From positions 1 to 64,000 of the forward strand of contig DDTJ01000096.1 in NCBI GenBank assembly GCA_002344525.1: 64,000 nt of DNA, given 5' to 3'. Shown piece after piece: positions 24,940 through 33,887 of the stretch. The first letter of the stretch is position 1. Each line of letters starts with the position of its first letter. This DNA is from Akkermansiaceae bacterium UBA2367 (lineage in GTDB: Bacteria > Verrucomicrobiota > Verrucomicrobiia > Verrucomicrobiales > DEV007). The notes below the pieces were generated by a model that was not told the DNA's origin, did no database searches, and saw nothing but the letters and a program-made list of their open reading frames with translations. Made by a program: the position numbers and the translations under genes.

Positions 24940-26805
24940 ATGACCCTGCCCCCCGCGCCTGCCCACCGTCTTCTCTCCATCCTCCTGCTCTGGACGCTGG
25001 CAACGTCTCCCCTCCCCGCCGACGAAGCGGTCCGGGCGCAGTTGCTCGCGCTCCACGGCCTCTTCGACGCCGACCGCGACGGCAGCCTCTCCTCCGAGGA
25101 GCAGGCCCTCGCGGCGGCGGCGGTGAAAGAGCGCTTCGGGGAATCCTGGTCCCGGCGCGTGGAGCAACTCTTCCGACGGGCCAAGGGAAGCGAGCAAGCC
25201 ATCTCCACCGAACGCTGGAAAGAAGAGGTCGCCGCCTTCGGCAAGCCAACCAAGCCGGAGACCGTCTCCCTTCCCATGAGCGACGGCGCGAGGCTGGCGA
25301 CCGACCTCTACCTGCCCGGCGGCGAGGGACCTTTCCCCGCCGTGGTGCTCCGCACGCCCTACGGACGTGGCGACCAGGGACAAGCCTCCTTTCTCACCGG
25401 ACTCGGCATCGCCGTCGTGATCCAAGACATGCGGGGCCGCTTCGACTCCGAAGGTGAGAACCTGCCCTTCCACGGCTGCGGCTGGGCCGAGCACCGCGAC
25501 GGAGCCGACACCGTCGCCTGGATCCGGCAGCAGCCTTGGAGCGACGGTCAAGTGGGCACGGCGGGCGGCTCCGCCGGAGGCATCACCCAGAACCTGCTCG
25601 CGGCGGCGGCACCGGAGGGACTGGCCGCACAGCACATCGCCGTCGCCATCGGCAGCCTCTACGAAGCCTCCTACATCGGCGGGGCCTTCCGCAAGGCCGA
25701 CATCGAGAACTGGACCACGGGCAACCGCTTCGATCCCAAGGCCCTCGCCGCGATGCGCGAGCACCCCGCCTACGACGACTACTGGCGGCGCTCCGACACG
25801 AGGCTCAAAGCCGAAGCCAAGGACGTGCCCGCCGTCCACCTTGGCGGCTGGTTCGACATGTTCGCCCAAGGCACCCTCGACGAATTCACCGAACGCCAGC
25901 ATCGCGGCGGTCCCAAGGCGCGCGGCAAACAGAAGCTCGTGATGGGTCCTTGGGCGCACGGTCTAGGGCGGATGCCAGTGGGCGAACTGACCTTTCCCGA
26001 CAGCGCCATGCCGCCGAACTTCGCGCCCGACCGCTGGTTCGAGCATTACCTCCTCGGCATCGCCAACGGCGTCGAGGCCGAGCCCGCCGTCCTCTACTAC
26101 ACGATGGGCGACACCACCGATCCCTCCGCGCCGGGCAACGAATGGAGGCAGGCCGAGGATTGGCCCGTCCCCGCCGAGGAGACCGCCTTCCACTTCCACC
26201 GCGACGGCACGCTCTCCACCACCGCGCCCGGAGCCGAGGCCGCCGATGCGCATATCGAATACACCTTCGACCCCGCCGCCCCCTGCCCCACCGTGGGCGG
26301 GCACAACCTGACCCTGCCCAGCGGCCCGATGGACCAGCGATCCGTCGAGGGACGCAAGGATGTGGTCAGCTTCACCTCCGAGGCCCTCGCCGAGCCTCTC
26401 GAAGTCACCGGACGCATCAAGGCGAAGGTTTTCCTCTCCTCCTCCGCCTCCGACACCGATCTCTCCGTGCGGCTCTGCGACGTCTATCCCGACGGGAAAA
26501 GTTACCTCATCGCCGAAGGCATGCTGCGCCTGCGCCACTGCCATTCGATGGAGACGCCCGAGCCGCTCGTCCCCGGCCGCGTCGAGGAGGTCGAGGTGGA
26601 CTGCTGGTCCACCAGCATCGTCTTCAACCAGGGGCATCGCATTCGGGTCAGCGTCACCTCCAGCAACTACCCCCGCTTCGACCTCAACCCCGGCACCGGC
26701 AAGCCTTGGAGCGAGGACGGCGAAAAGGTAAAGCAGACTAACCGCATCGGGTGCGACCCCGCGCAGCCCTCGCGAATCGTGCTACCAGTGGTGAAGGCGC
26801 GTTGA
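24940..26805 (+). CDS. secreted CocE/NonD-type alpha/beta hydrolase with N-terminal EF-hand
   Basis: 621 residues. After a signal peptide comes an EF-hand-like segment, FDADRDGSLSSEEQALA (about residues 42-58), with Asp at the calcium positions. The S15/CocE catalytic domain follows: ATDLYLPGGEGPFPAVVLRT, VVIQDMRGRFDSEGE, the nucleophile Ser211 in GTAGGSAGGIT, and a later GPWAHG that holds the catalytic histidine. The C-terminal jelly-roll (about 420-615, DTDLSVRLCDVYPDGKSYLI) is the PepX_C-type domain. Enzymes of this family cleave acyl esters or peptides; the substrate is unknown. EF-hand fusions are common in planctomycete and verrucomicrobial secreted enzymes. It is probably periplasmic or extracellular. 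Confidence 0.85.
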   Translation: MTLPPAPAHRLLSILLLWTLATSPLPADEAVRAQLLALHGLFDADRDGSLSSEEQALAAAAVKERFGESWSRRVEQLFRRAKGSEQAISTERWKEEVAAFGKPTKPETVSLPMSDGARLATDLYLPGGEGPFPAVVLRTPYGRGDQGQASFLTGLGIAVVIQDMRGRFDSEGENLPFHGCGWAEHRDGADTVAWIRQQPWSDGQVGTAGGSAGGITQNLLAAAAPEGLAAQHIAVAIGSLYEASYIGGAFRKADIENWTTGNRFDPKALAAMREHPAYDDYWRRSDTRLKAEAKDVPAVHLGGWFDMFAQGTLDEFTERQHRGGPKARGKQKLVMGPWAHGLGRMPVGELTFPDSAMPPNFAPDRWFEHYLLGIANGVEAEPAVLYYTMGDTTDPSAPGNEWRQAEDWPVPAEETAFHFHRDGTLSTTAPGAEAADAHIEYTFDPAAPCPTVGGHNLTLPSGPMDQRSVEGRKDVVSFTSEALAEPLEVTGRIKAKVFLSSSASDTDLSVRLCDVYPDGKSYLIAEGMLRLRHCHSMETPEPLVPGRVEEVEVDCWSTSIVFNQGHRIRVSVTSSNYPRFDLNPGTGKPWSEDGEKVKQTNRIGCDPAQPSRIVLPVVKAR

Positions 26806-26986
26806 GCGAAGCTCCCTCTCGTGGACGCTCGCCTGTCACCTCCCTCATCGAGGGCGGGCCGGGTTCTTCAACGCCCGACCAAGGTCGATGCCTCCACAAA
26901 GCAGGATGAACTGCCACGGAACGCACTGAATTTCACGGAAGATTCCCTGCCCGGAAAGCCAATGCCAAAACCTTCTTCCGCCCCCC

Positions 26987-28432
26987 TCAAGCGATCAACT
27001 CCGTCACCACCCGCGCCTCGGGGTTCATGATGAGCGACTGGGGCGTGCCGCCGCGCCGGTAGACCAGTTCCTTGGCGTCGAGGCCGAAAAGGTGCAGCAG
27101 GGTGGCGTGGTAGTCGTAGTGGTTCACCACGTCCTCCACCGCATTGTGGCCGAATTCGTCCGTCGCCCCGTGGATGTGCCCGGCCTTGAAGCCGCCTCCC
27201 GCCACCCACATGCTGAAGCCGTAGGTGTTGTGGTCGCGACCGACGGATTTGCGGTCGCCCTTCGTCGCCCCGGCCCGGTTCTGGATCACGGGGAGACGCC
27301 CCATCTCCCCTCCCCAATGCACGATGGTGCTGTCGAGGAGACCGCGCTGCTTCAGGTCGCGCACGAGGGCGGCCGCCGGCTTGTCCACGTATACGCAGGC
27401 GGCGGGCAGGCCCGTGAGGATGTTGGCGTGGTTGTCCCAAGTCTGGTTGCCGGTGAAGACGGAGACGAAGCGCACCCCGCGCTCGACGAGGCGGCGGGCG
27501 ATGAGGCAGCGGGTGCCGAAGTCGTCGGTCTCCTTCTCGCCGATGCCATACATCTTCTTCGTGGCCTCGCTCTCCTGGGAGAGGTCGAGGGCCTCCTTCG
27601 CCGCGATCTGCATCCGCGCGGCGAGCTCGAAGCTCTGGATGCGCGCCTCCAGCTCGCTCTCACCAGGACGCTCGGCGAGGTGGCGGCGGTTGAGCCCGTC
27701 GACAAAGCCGAGGTAGCGCTCCTGCGCCGCGCCTTTCAGCGACATGGGCGGGTCGAGGTTGAGGATGCGCGGCTCCTTCGGCCGGATCACGGTGCCTTGG
27801 TAGAGCGAGGGCAGCCAGCCGTTGGTGAAGTTGTCCACGCCGAGCACGGGGAGGCCGCGCGGATCGGTGAGGGCAACGTAGGCGGGCAGGTCGCGGCTTT
27901 CCGAGCCGAGGCCGTAGGTGATCCAGCTCCCGAGGGTCGGGCGGCCCGTCAGGACCGATCCGTTGTGCAGCGCGTTGATGGACTGGCCGTGGTTGTTCAC
28001 CCCGGTGCGCATCGAGCGGATCATGGTGATGTCGTCGGCGATCCCGGCCATGTGCGGGACGAGCTCGCTGAAGTCCATGCCGGATTGACCGTGCTTGGAG
28101 AATTTCCACGGCGAGGCCATCACCTCGCGGCTCGCGCCGGCGGCGTCGTCGTATTTCACCTCGCCGGGGAAGTCCTTGCCATCGAGACGGTCCAGCTCGG
28201 GCTTGGGGTCGAACATGTCGATGTGGCTCGGCCCACCCTGCATGAACATGGAGATCATCGCCTTGGCTTGGCCGAAGCCATGGTGGGGCGGTTTCGGCAG
28301 GTTGTCGAAGCTCTGCGCGGCGTCGCCCGACAGGGTCGGGTTGGCGAGCAGACCCTGTTCCTTCAGCAAGGTGGCGAGGGCGATGCCGCCGAGGCCGTAG
28401 CCGCGTTCGAGAAAGTCGCGTCGGGTGAGCAT
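26987..28432 (-). CDS. DUF1501 protein with Tat-type leader
   Basis: 481 residues. The start MLTRRDFLERGYGLGGIAL is a twin-arginine leader of the kind usual in this family. DUF1501 proteins belong to the alkaline-phosphatase/sulfatase-like fold; signature stretches here are MISMFMQGGPSHIDMFDPK, IRSMRTGVNNHGQSINALH, VSVFTGNQTWDNHANI, IVHWGGEMGRLPVIQ and GRDHNTYGFSMWVAGGG, which carry metal-binding His and Asp residues. The function is unproven. It follows the PSCyt1/PSD1 gene on the same strand with a 158-base gap, the standard two-gene pairing in Verrucomicrobiota and Planctomycetota, and is thought to act in the periplasm on polysaccharide-derived material. Confidence 0.9.
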   Translation of the reverse strand: MLTRRDFLERGYGLGGIALATLLKEQGLLANPTLSGDAAQSFDNLPKPPHHGFGQAKAMISMFMQGGPSHIDMFDPKPELDRLDGKDFPGEVKYDDAAGASREVMASPWKFSKHGQSGMDFSELVPHMAGIADDITMIRSMRTGVNNHGQSINALHNGSVLTGRPTLGSWITYGLGSESRDLPAYVALTDPRGLPVLGVDNFTNGWLPSLYQGTVIRPKEPRILNLDPPMSLKGAAQERYLGFVDGLNRRHLAERPGESELEARIQSFELAARMQIAAKEALDLSQESEATKKMYGIGEKETDDFGTRCLIARRLVERGVRFVSVFTGNQTWDNHANILTGLPAACVYVDKPAAALVRDLKQRGLLDSTIVHWGGEMGRLPVIQNRAGATKGDRKSVGRDHNTYGFSMWVAGGGFKAGHIHGATDEFGHNAVEDVVNHYDYHATLLHLFGLDAKELVYRRGGTPQSLIMNPEARVVTELIA

Positions 28433-28484
28433 GGTCGGGTATAGGAGTAGAGGATCGTCAATACTGCTTAGATTCCATCTTTCT

Positions 28485-28566
28485 GAATTCGCGAAAATTC
28501 GTGGCCATTCGCGTTAAAAAAGGAACGCGAATCACCGCAAATGGAACGCGAATGGCCGCGAATCAA
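28485..28566. repeat. dispersed repeat of ATTCGCG words between PSD1 and DUF1501 genes
   Basis: GAATTCGCGAAAATTCGTGG and CCATTCGCG on the left are mirrored by AACGCGAAT and GGCCGCGAAT on the right. The same words occur at 39360-39417 and in the long nested element at 56395-56625. They are palindromic and not spaced like a CRISPR array. Confidence 0.65.
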
Positions 28567-28590
28567 GAGGATGAAGTGGCGTCGGCATGG

Positions 28591-31278
28591 TCAATCGACA
28601 TACAAAAATTCGTTCGCGCTCATCAGCGCGTGACCGAGCGCAGCCAGCCCCATGAGTCGACCCGGGGCATCGGTCTTTTCTGCCGGGCCGGCGGATTTCT
28701 CCAGCTTCGCCGGTTCGACGGTGTAATGCGCGGTCTGGAGAGTCAAGAAAGCGACTCCCGCCTCCAGCTCCTCGCTCGACGCCTCGCGCCCGTAGACGAG
28801 CCGCCAAGCATGGCGCACCTGCTCCTCGTAGGACGCGCCGCCGCATTCCTTCATCATCCGCTCGCCGAAGTGCTGGGCGAACTCGCGCATCCCGAGGTTG
28901 TTCATCAGCAGGAGGCTCTGCGGGCTGACGGTGGTGACGGGGCGGATCTCGCAGTTCGGCGTAGTCATGTCAGGCGCGTCGAAGGCGGCGAACATCTCCA
29001 GCGGGCGCGAGCGACGGATCTGCACGTAGACGCTGCGGCGGAATTCCTCGCCTTCGAGCGGCACGTATTTCCCGGTCTGGCGCCCGGCGGTGTCGGTGGT
29101 GTCGATGCCGAGGACGACCTGCCCCTCTTCGGTCAGCATCACGGGAACAGGTGAGCCGCCGGGCTTCGGATTGAGCTTGCCGGAGACGACGAGGAGGGCG
29201 TCGCGTAGGATCTCGGCCTCCAAACGGCGCTTGTTCTGACGGCTGAGGAGGCGGTTGTCGGGGTCGATGCGGTCGCGCTCGGCGTCGCGGGCGGACTTCT
29301 GCCGCCATGTGTGGCTGGTCAGGATGAGGCGGTGCAACTCCTTCAAGCTCCAGCCTTTGGCCATGAACTCGGAAGCCAGCCAGTCGAGCAGTTCGGGATG
29401 GCTCGGGGCCTCGCCGAGATGCCCGAAATCGGTCGGGGTTTTCACGAGTCCGGTGCCGAAGTGGTGCATCCAGACGCGGTTGACGATGACACGGGCGAGG
29501 AGGGGATGCCCGCCGTCGGTGAGCATTTCGGCGAAAGCGAGGCGGCGGCCAGTGGTGGGAAGCCCGTCGAGCTTCTCCGGTAGCTCGGTCTTCCGCCACC
29601 CTGCCAGAATCGCCAAATCGGAGGGCTTCATCGCATCTTTGGGCGACTCGGGATTGCCACGGTGGAAAAGACGGGTCGCGGGGATGGCCCCGGGCTTCGC
29701 GGGCAGTTCGGCGAAGGCGTGGACGAAGTCCTCCTGCGGCTTCGTCGCCCGCACCTTCGCGGCCTCGTCGGCCATCTCCTTGAGAGTGGCGGCGTGCTTG
29801 GTCTTGTAGGTGGTGTCGTAGAGGTAGAGCGAACCGCCGCTGAGCTTTTCGACGGTGGGATGCTGCTTGAGCAGGGCGGCCTGCTCGGGCGTGCGATCCT
29901 TCACGACGGTGCGGTAGGCGGTGCGCAGGGGCTCGCGGACGGCTTCGTCACACTTCGCCAGCTCCTTTTCGAGGACTTCGGTGATGAACTCCTCCTGCTT
30001 CGCGAGGCGGGCCTCGTCGATCTTCTTCGCTTCGGCCTCGACGGCGGCGGCCTCGGCCTTCTGCTCCTTGGTATGCAGGGAGACGAGGCGTCGGGCGGGC
30101 TGGCGCCAGTTCGCCGGGTCGAAGCCGGGCTCGAAGACGGCGCGCAACTCGTAGAAATCGGCCTGGGTGATGGGATCGTAGCGGTGGTCGTGGCATTCGG
30201 CGCACTGGATGGTCATCCCGTAGAGGGAGTTGGCGACGATCTTGATGGTGTCGGTGATCGTCGCGTTGCGGGCGAGGAGGGTGTTCTCCGAGGCCGTGCC
30301 GTCGGGAGCCATGCGGAGAAATCCGGTCGCGGCGAGGAGCGCGGCGTAGCGCTTTTTCTCCGCCTCGGTCGGGGAGTCGGCATGCAGGCCGAGCTTCGCC
30401 GCGATCTCGTCGCCGGCGAGCTGCTCCCGCACGAATTCGTCGAAGGGCTTGTCGGCGTTCAGCGCGTCGATGACATAGTCGCGATACCGCCACGCGTGGG
30501 GTCGCTCGGTGTCGCGCTCGTTGAAGCCGTCGGAGTCGGCGTAGCCGGCCACGTCAAGCCAGTGGCGGCCCCAGCGTTCGCCGTAGGCCGGGGAAGCGAG
30601 ATAGCGATCAACGAGCTGGGACCACTCGGCGTCGGTGAAGCTTGCCATATCGTGACCCGTGACCCGTGACTCCTGACCCGTGACCGCCCCCGGCGGCAAG
30701 CCGACCAGATCGAAGGCGAGACGGCGGTGGAGCGTGGCGGCGTCGGCCTCGTCGGAGAAGGAGAGGCCCTTTTCCTCCAGCTTCGCGCGGACGAAGGCGT
30801 CGATGGGATTGCGCTCGCGGGGATCGGCCTTCGCGGGCGCGTCGGGGCGCGAGATGGGCTGGATCGACCACCAGTCGCGCTCCTCCTCGGTGAACTGGTG
30901 CTCGGGGCCGAGGGTCTCGGGCTCGGGACGCAGGGTCGGGGCACCCGCGAGGATCCATTGCTCGACCGTGGCGATGTCGGCGTCGGAGAGCTTCGCCTGC
31001 CCCTTCGGCATGTCGCCGCTCTTGAGCACTTCGAGGAGGTGGCTTTCGAGCGGCTTGCCCGCGACGAAGGCCGGGCCGGAATCCCCGCCTTTTGCGAGGA
31101 AACGGGCGAGCCGCACGTCGAGCCCGCCCTTGGTCTCGCCATCCTCGCCGTGGCAGTGGAAGCAGTGCGCCTTGAGGATGGGACGCACGTCCTTTTCAAA
31201 CGAAGGCACGGCGACAAGGCTCGTCACGGGAAAAAAGGTGACGATGGCGAGACAGAGACGGGCGGTCCGGGACGTCAT
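28591..31278 (-). CDS. PSCyt1-DUF1549-DUF1553 (PSD1) protein, predicted periplasmic cytochrome-like
   Basis: 895 residues from ATG 31278. A signal peptide (MTSRTARLCLAIVTFFPVTS) is followed by a c-type haem site, Cys39-x2-Cys42-His43 (AHCFHCHGEDGETKGGLDVR), the planctomycete cytochrome C (PSCyt1) domain. DUF1549 comes next (RRLAFDLVGLPP..., AYGERWGRHWLDVAGYADSDG, IQCAECHDHRYDPI) and then DUF1553 (LLARVIVNRVWMHHFGTG, FGHLGEAPSHPELLDWLASE, RPVTTVSPQSLLLMNNL). The reaction is unknown; the pair with DUF1501 is characteristic of PVC bacteria. An unusual in-frame insert, VTGQESRVTGHD, encoded by a short tandem repeat at 30654-30686, lies just after LVGLPPGA in a loop of DUF1549. Confidence 0.92.
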   Translation of the reverse strand: MTSRTARLCLAIVTFFPVTSLVAVPSFEKDVRPILKAHCFHCHGEDGETKGGLDVRLARFLAKGGDSGPAFVAGKPLESHLLEVLKSGDMPKGQAKLSDADIATVEQWILAGAPTLRPEPETLGPEHQFTEEERDWWSIQPISRPDAPAKADPRERNPIDAFVRAKLEEKGLSFSDEADAATLHRRLAFDLVGLPPGAVTGQESRVTGHDMASFTDAEWSQLVDRYLASPAYGERWGRHWLDVAGYADSDGFNERDTERPHAWRYRDYVIDALNADKPFDEFVREQLAGDEIAAKLGLHADSPTEAEKKRYAALLAATGFLRMAPDGTASENTLLARNATITDTIKIVANSLYGMTIQCAECHDHRYDPITQADFYELRAVFEPGFDPANWRQPARRLVSLHTKEQKAEAAAVEAEAKKIDEARLAKQEEFITEVLEKELAKCDEAVREPLRTAYRTVVKDRTPEQAALLKQHPTVEKLSGGSLYLYDTTYKTKHAATLKEMADEAAKVRATKPQEDFVHAFAELPAKPGAIPATRLFHRGNPESPKDAMKPSDLAILAGWRKTELPEKLDGLPTTGRRLAFAEMLTDGGHPLLARVIVNRVWMHHFGTGLVKTPTDFGHLGEAPSHPELLDWLASEFMAKGWSLKELHRLILTSHTWRQKSARDAERDRIDPDNRLLSRQNKRRLEAEILRDALLVVSGKLNPKPGGSPVPVMLTEEGQVVLGIDTTDTAGRQTGKYVPLEGEEFRRSVYVQIRRSRPLEMFAAFDAPDMTTPNCEIRPVTTVSPQSLLLMNNLGMREFAQHFGERMMKECGGASYEEQVRHAWRLVYGREASSEELEAGVAFLTLQTAHYTVEPAKLEKSAGPAEKTDAPGRLMGLAALGHALMSANEFLYVD
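30654..30686. repeat. short tandem repeat inside the PSD1 gene
   Basis: The unit GTGACCC is repeated with small changes (GTGACCCGTGACCCGTGACT and on to CCTGACCCGTGACC). It keeps the frame and adds the peptide VTGQESRVTGHD. Nothing like it occurs elsewhere in the gene. Confidence 0.7.
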
Positions 31279-31367
31279 TGTGGCAAAAGGAAATAAACCC
31301 TTCAAACCCAAGCGGGAAAGGACGGATTGACGTGAGGGGCAGAATCGATCCCTCCGTCAGCGAGCCC

Positions 31368-32702
31368 TCACTTGAAATACCGTTTCAGCACCGCCTGCTC
31401 GTCGGGCAGCAGGGTCTCGCGGGAGACGGCCTCGCCGCCTTGGCCGACCGAACCCACCGCGCCGCCCGACACCGGACCCTCCGCCGTCTGGTCGATCTCG
31501 CGCTCCGTCTCGCCGAGGCCGAGGACCTCGCCGATGGCCGCCTTGGAGAAATCGTCGTTGCCGACCTGTTCGAGGTTCGAAGTGCCGAGCCGGTCCTCCT
31601 TGTCCCCGAAGAACAGCGGTGCGTCACCGCGCCCGCGGCTGACCCCGCCGAAACCGGGCTCCTCCCCTTCCCCGAATCCAGGTCCGCCTTGGCCCATCGC
31701 CATGCCTTCGCTCAGCTCCGGCAGGCCCTCCATCGAGCCGAGCGCGCCCGAGCCTTGGCGGAGCTGATCCTGCAGGGCCTTGAGCTGCTCGGCGGAGAGG
31801 TTGCCGAGGGTGCCCTGCCCGAGCTTGGAGGGATCGATCCCCTTGAGCTGCTTCATCAAGGACTCGTCCACCGCCAGCCCGCCGCCCTCCATCGCGTCGA
31901 GGGCCTGCTGGATTTCTTTCGCGAGCTGTTCCTTCGCCGCCTCGCTCATCTGCGAGGAGAACTGCCCGAGGGCGGAGAGATTGCGCTCCAAGGCGGCCAT
32001 CTCCGCGGCCAAGTCGCGGATCTCCATCCCCAGCGACTGCCGCAAGGTGTCGGTCGCCTCCAGGCTGGAATGGCTGAACCACTCCTCCTCGGGCTGGTCC
32101 CTCAACTCCTCGATGCGGTTCGCGAACTCCTTGATCGACTCCTCCTCGACGATCCCCTCCTCCTCCAGCGTCGCGAGCCAGTCCTCCATCCGCTCCCAAG
32201 CGCCCGGCTCGACCACTTTCGCCGTCGGGGCGGTCCGTTCCGGGATGGGCACCCACCAAGCCGCGGCGACGAGGGCGAGAGCCCCCAAGCCCGGCAGCCA
32301 AGCCCGCGCCGCGTTCCAGCGGAAGTCGGCCGCGCCGCGCCGCCCGGCGGAAAACTCGGGCCAAGGCCCCACGCTCGACGCAGCGGAGACGAGGCGGTTG
32401 TTCAAGGAGAGTCGGTCGTCGAGCCGGACGAGGCCCGCCTCCGCGCCGACGAACTGCCTCCGTCCGAGCCACCAAGCCGCGCCCCCCAACAGGGCGAGCA
32501 GACTCGCGAGCGCGCCACCGACCCAAGCAGGGGAAAGCCACTCCGCCCGCCACGTCCGACCGACGAGCAGGAGGATCGCGAAGAGCAGCAGCCCACCGAG
32601 GAGCAGGGTGTTGAAACGCTCCAGCCACCAGCCGAGATTGATCCGCCTCGCGAGGGACGCCGCGCGGCGTTTCCAGAGGCGTTCGAGGGTGGCTTGAGTC
32701 AT
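31368..32702 (-). CDS. membrane protein with long coiled-coil and Gly-rich tail
   Basis: 444 residues from ATG 32702 (MTQATLERLWKRRAASL). Two N-terminal helices (about 32-50 and 58-80) and a third near 137-153 (GLGALALVAAAWWVPIP) put it in the membrane. The region after residue 165 is highly charged and helical (WLATLEEEGIVEEESIKEF, LAAEMAALERNLSALGQ, then KEQLAKEIQQALDAMEG), ending in a Gly-rich, low-complexity stretch. This layout is seen in verrucomicrobial operons with MoxR, DUF58 and VWA proteins, but none of those is next to it here. No enzymatic motif. A structural or envelope role is inferred. The next gene on this strand is 89 bases upstream. Confidence 0.6.
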   Translation of the reverse strand: MTQATLERLWKRRAASLARRINLGWWLERFNTLLLGGLLLFAILLLVGRTWRAEWLSPAWVGGALASLLALLGGAAWWLGRRQFVGAEAGLVRLDDRLSLNNRLVSAASSVGPWPEFSAGRRGAADFRWNAARAWLPGLGALALVAAAWWVPIPERTAPTAKVVEPGAWERMEDWLATLEEEGIVEEESIKEFANRIEELRDQPEEEWFSHSSLEATDTLRQSLGMEIRDLAAEMAALERNLSALGQFSSQMSEAAKEQLAKEIQQALDAMEGGGLAVDESLMKQLKGIDPSKLGQGTLGNLSAEQLKALQDQLRQGSGALGSMEGLPELSEGMAMGQGGPGFGEGEEPGFGGVSRGRGDAPLFFGDKEDRLGTSNLEQVGNDDFSKAAIGEVLGLGETEREIDQTAEGPVSGGAVGSVGQGGEAVSRETLLPDEQAVLKRYFK

Positions 32703-32791
32703 CGGCGGGAGGATACGGCGCGGGCGGGGAGGATGCAAGCCCCCTCGATTCCGCAGCCTTCAATTCTGCCGCCAGTGCCGTCTCCGGCGCG

Positions 32792-33091
32792 TCACTCCTC
32801 GGCAGCCGCCTCGCTGGCCTCGGGAGCCGGAGCCGCCTTCTTCGTCGCGGCTTTCTTGGTGGCAGCCTTCTTCGCCGGAGCCTTCTTGGCGGCGGGGGCT
32901 TTCTTCGCCGCGGCTTTCTTCGGAGCTTCGGCGGCCTCCACGGCCCCCTCCTCCGCAGACGCCTCTTTCACGATCTTCTTCGAAGACGATTTCTTTCCGA
33001 GCGCGGCTTGGGCCTTGGCGGCCTCGGTTTTGCGCTTCAGGTAACTCTTGCGACGAACGCGCTTCTGCACCTTGTTGTGTTGCTGGCCCAT
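32792..33091 (-). CDS. small basic protein with histone H1-like Lys/Ala-rich tail
   Basis: 99 residues. The N-terminal MGQQHNKVQKRVRRKSYLKR is strongly basic and looks like a conserved verrucomicrobial module. It is followed by an acidic spacer (SAEEGAVEAAEAPKK) and a tail of repeated KKA, AKK and APAKK units, as in bacterial H1-like proteins such as Hc1/AlgP tails. The most likely role is binding DNA or RNA electrostatically; ribosome association is an alternative for the N-terminal module. Length and composition explain why homology would be hard to judge. ATG 33091 is preceded by a reasonable AT-rich leader. The repeats in the tail would let the length vary between strains. Confidence 0.65.
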   Translation of the reverse strand: MGQQHNKVQKRVRRKSYLKRKTEAAKAQAALGKKSSSKKIVKEASAEEGAVEAAEAPKKAAAKKAPAAKKAPAKKAATKKAATKKAAPAPEASEAAAEE

Positions 33092-33224
33092 AGATTGTTG
33101 AATCGATCCGCTTTGCTGCGAAGGGCGGCATTAAAGGGTAAAACCTCCGGGGTGGCAAGCGGAAATGAGGCGGGACCGGACACCTCTTTACAATCCTCCG
33201 GCGCTCGGGCATAGTTCCCTCACG

Positions 33225-33887
33225 ATGAACTCGCCCCTCCTCGACGCCCTGCTCGATTCCCCTGCCCTGCCGGAACTCATCTACGAGGCGCAGAAATCCC
33301 TCGCCCAGGAGCAGCGTCTGCGGCGGAAGTTCTACGAGGACATCACCCCGGAGAACAAGTGGGAGTTCATCAACGGCGAGGTGGTCTTGCACTCCCCGGC
33401 TTTGGACCGCCATCTCGCGACCAGTATGCGAATCTGTGAATTGCTTCGAGCCTACGTGCGGACCCGTGCGCTCGGAATCGTACGCCACGAAAAGGCGATG
33501 ACCAGCTTTCCCCGCAACGATTACGAACCCGACGTGATGTATTTCGGCTCCACGAAGGCCGCCCTGATCGATCCGGACACCCTTCGCTTCCCCGTTCCCG
33601 ACCTCGTCGTCGAGGTGCTTTCCCCCTCGACCGAGGCCCGCGACCGCGGCGTCAAATTCCGCGACTACGCCCTGCACGGAGTCGGCGAATACTGGATCGT
33701 CGATGCGGTGGAGGAGACGGTCGAACTGCACCGCCTCGAAGGCGACGCCTATCCCCCGGCGGAGCGCCAAGCCGATGGGACGCTCGTCAGCGACGTGGTC
33801 CCCGGCTTCGAAATCCCGGTGCGGGCCGTCTTCGACGAGTCGGAGAACCTCGCGGTGCTGAGGCGAATCCTCGGGGAGGCCGGATGA
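33225..33887 (+). CDS. Uma2-family (DUF820) PD-(D/E)XK nuclease-fold protein
   Basis: 220 residues from ATG 33225. The restriction-endonuclease-like core is visible as WEFINGEVVLHSP, then YEPDVMYFG, DLVVEVLSPSTEARDRGVKF and YALHGVGEYWIVD, matching the Uma2 pattern in which Asp and Glu (…D…E-x-L-S-P-S-T) coordinate metal. Members are abundant and often multicopy in cyanobacteria, Deinococcus and PVC bacteria; their biological role is not settled. The stop overlaps the Nudix gene start by 4 bases (ATGA), so the two are coupled. A longer in-frame start exists but would run into the intergenic region. Confidence 0.85.
   Translation: MNSPLLDALLDSPALPELIYEAQKSLAQEQRLRRKFYEDITPENKWEFINGEVVLHSPALDRHLATSMRICELLRAYVRTRALGIVRHEKAMTSFPRNDYEPDVMYFGSTKAALIDPDTLRFPVPDLVVEVLSPSTEARDRGVKFRDYALHGVGEYWIVDAVEETVELHRLEGDAYPPAERQADGTLVSDVVPGFEIPVRAVFDESENLAVLRRILGEAG

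Noticed and set aside
28485..28566. Possible CRISPR repeats
   Set aside because: The words are palindromic, irregularly spaced and not separated by unique spacers of equal length; no cas genes.
31278..33044. Plus-strand frame of about 588 codons
   Set aside because: Antisense to the coiled-coil membrane protein; Arg/Gln-rich, and its last hydrophobic part mirrors the Lys/Ala repeats of the small basic protein.
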